This document shows, piece by piece, positions 35,786 to 35,938 of a DNA stretch of 35,938 nucleotides (position 1 is the stretch's first letter; every line of letters starts with the position of its first letter). The DNA comes from an uncultured beta proteobacterium (GTDB taxonomy: Bacteria > Pseudomonadota > Gammaproteobacteria > Burkholderiales > Burkholderiaceae_C): positions 1-35,938 of the forward strand of contig CAIXNB010000084.1 of NCBI GenBank assembly GCA_903920695.1. Direction: 5' to 3'. Under the pieces are notes generated by a model. That model had not been told where the DNA came from and searched no databases. It saw only the letters and a list, made by a program, of their open reading frames with translations. The position numbers were made by a program, and so were the translations under genes.

Positions 35786-35938
35786 ATGGCTACAAAAGCA
35801 CTACCACGGGGCATTCAATCCACAACGTGGCAGAACAAGGATGGAACCCAAACTACAAAATTCCGGGTTCGCATTACCAGAAAAGACTTTAAAGGTAAAC
35901 GGAATCAATACTTTGATGAGTTAAAAGAAGCCGCATCC
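35786..35938 (+). CDS. Phage-type site-specific integrase, N-terminal fragment (runs off window)
   Basis: The first 51 codons begin MATKALPRGIQSTTWQNKDG and continue TKFRVRITRKDFKGKRNQYFDELKEAAS, the arm-type DNA-binding domain seen at the N-terminus of tyrosine recombinases. The catalytic domain lies beyond the right edge. Base composition is clearly more AT-rich than upstream genes, and the ATTCRCCC repeats sit just before it. It probably marks the start of a prophage or genomic island. No tRNA gene is adjacent on the visible side. Confidence 0.75.
   Translation, partial: MATKALPRGIQSTTWQNKDGTQTTKFRVRITRKDFKGKRNQYFDELKEAAS

Overview
The window is a GC-rich, gene-dense stretch of bacterial chromosome. 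It looks betaproteobacterial, most likely Burkholderiales/Comamonadaceae (Rhodoferax- or Polaromonas-like). The pointers are a PHB phasin with PhaR-like operators, an Entner-Doudoroff edd/eda pair, a TRAP carrier of the FcbT2/FcbT3 type, REP-like intergenic hairpins and many 4-bp ATGA gene overlaps. No rRNA, tRNA, CRISPR array or intact insertion sequence was seen.

Positions 1-13058 form a molybdenum/tungsten module. A tungsten-type aldehyde:ferredoxin oxidoreductase (aorB, cut by the left edge) and its four-cluster ferredoxin subunit (aorA) lie on the minus strand. Divergent from them is a GAF plus Fis-HTH regulator that overlaps modA and so leads a regulator-modABC operon for molybdate uptake. 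After a REP-like hairpin come a secreted M3 metallopeptidase and a TerC-family membrane protein. A tight minus-strand operon tupB-tupC-tupA-modA-like follows, with every junction an ATGA overlap. It imports tungstate and carries an additional ModA-type lipoprotein. Divergent from it is a one-component regulator that joins a ModE-type HTH to a periplasmic-binding-protein-like ligand domain.

Positions 13059-23238 are mostly transport and housekeeping: TRAP small and large permeases without a binding protein, a type II P-type cation ATPase, and a minus-strand run of thioesterase, nitroreductase, nicotinate phosphoribosyltransferase, NhaD antiporter and 2-hydroxyacid dehydrogenase. Positions 23239-24250 hold the phasin gene with a clear sigma-70 promoter flanked by two copies of a 17-bp motif. 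Downstream is a short hairpin-rich stretch that ends in a strong terminator and may be a small RNA. Next are a MarR-MFS pair divergent from a PaaI-type thioesterase and glyoxalase I, with two perfect palindromes between them, and then the Entner-Doudoroff genes eda and edd.

Positions 29427-35938 hold a DUF2157/GDYXXLXY membrane-protein pair, the degraded remnant of a chemoreceptor gene, pdxH, a nested palindromic repeat, an AEC-family carrier with an aspartoacylase-like hydrolase, msrA, and the first 51 codons of an AT-richer phage-type integrase. The right edge is therefore probably the border of an integrated element.

The most coherent biology is the dual Mo/W supply system beside a tungsten enzyme, with two unusual regulators. 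The most promising undescribed items are the candidate small RNA after the phasin gene and a palindrome (AGGG-N4-CCCT) shared by that candidate's promoter area and the aor/mod divergent promoter.
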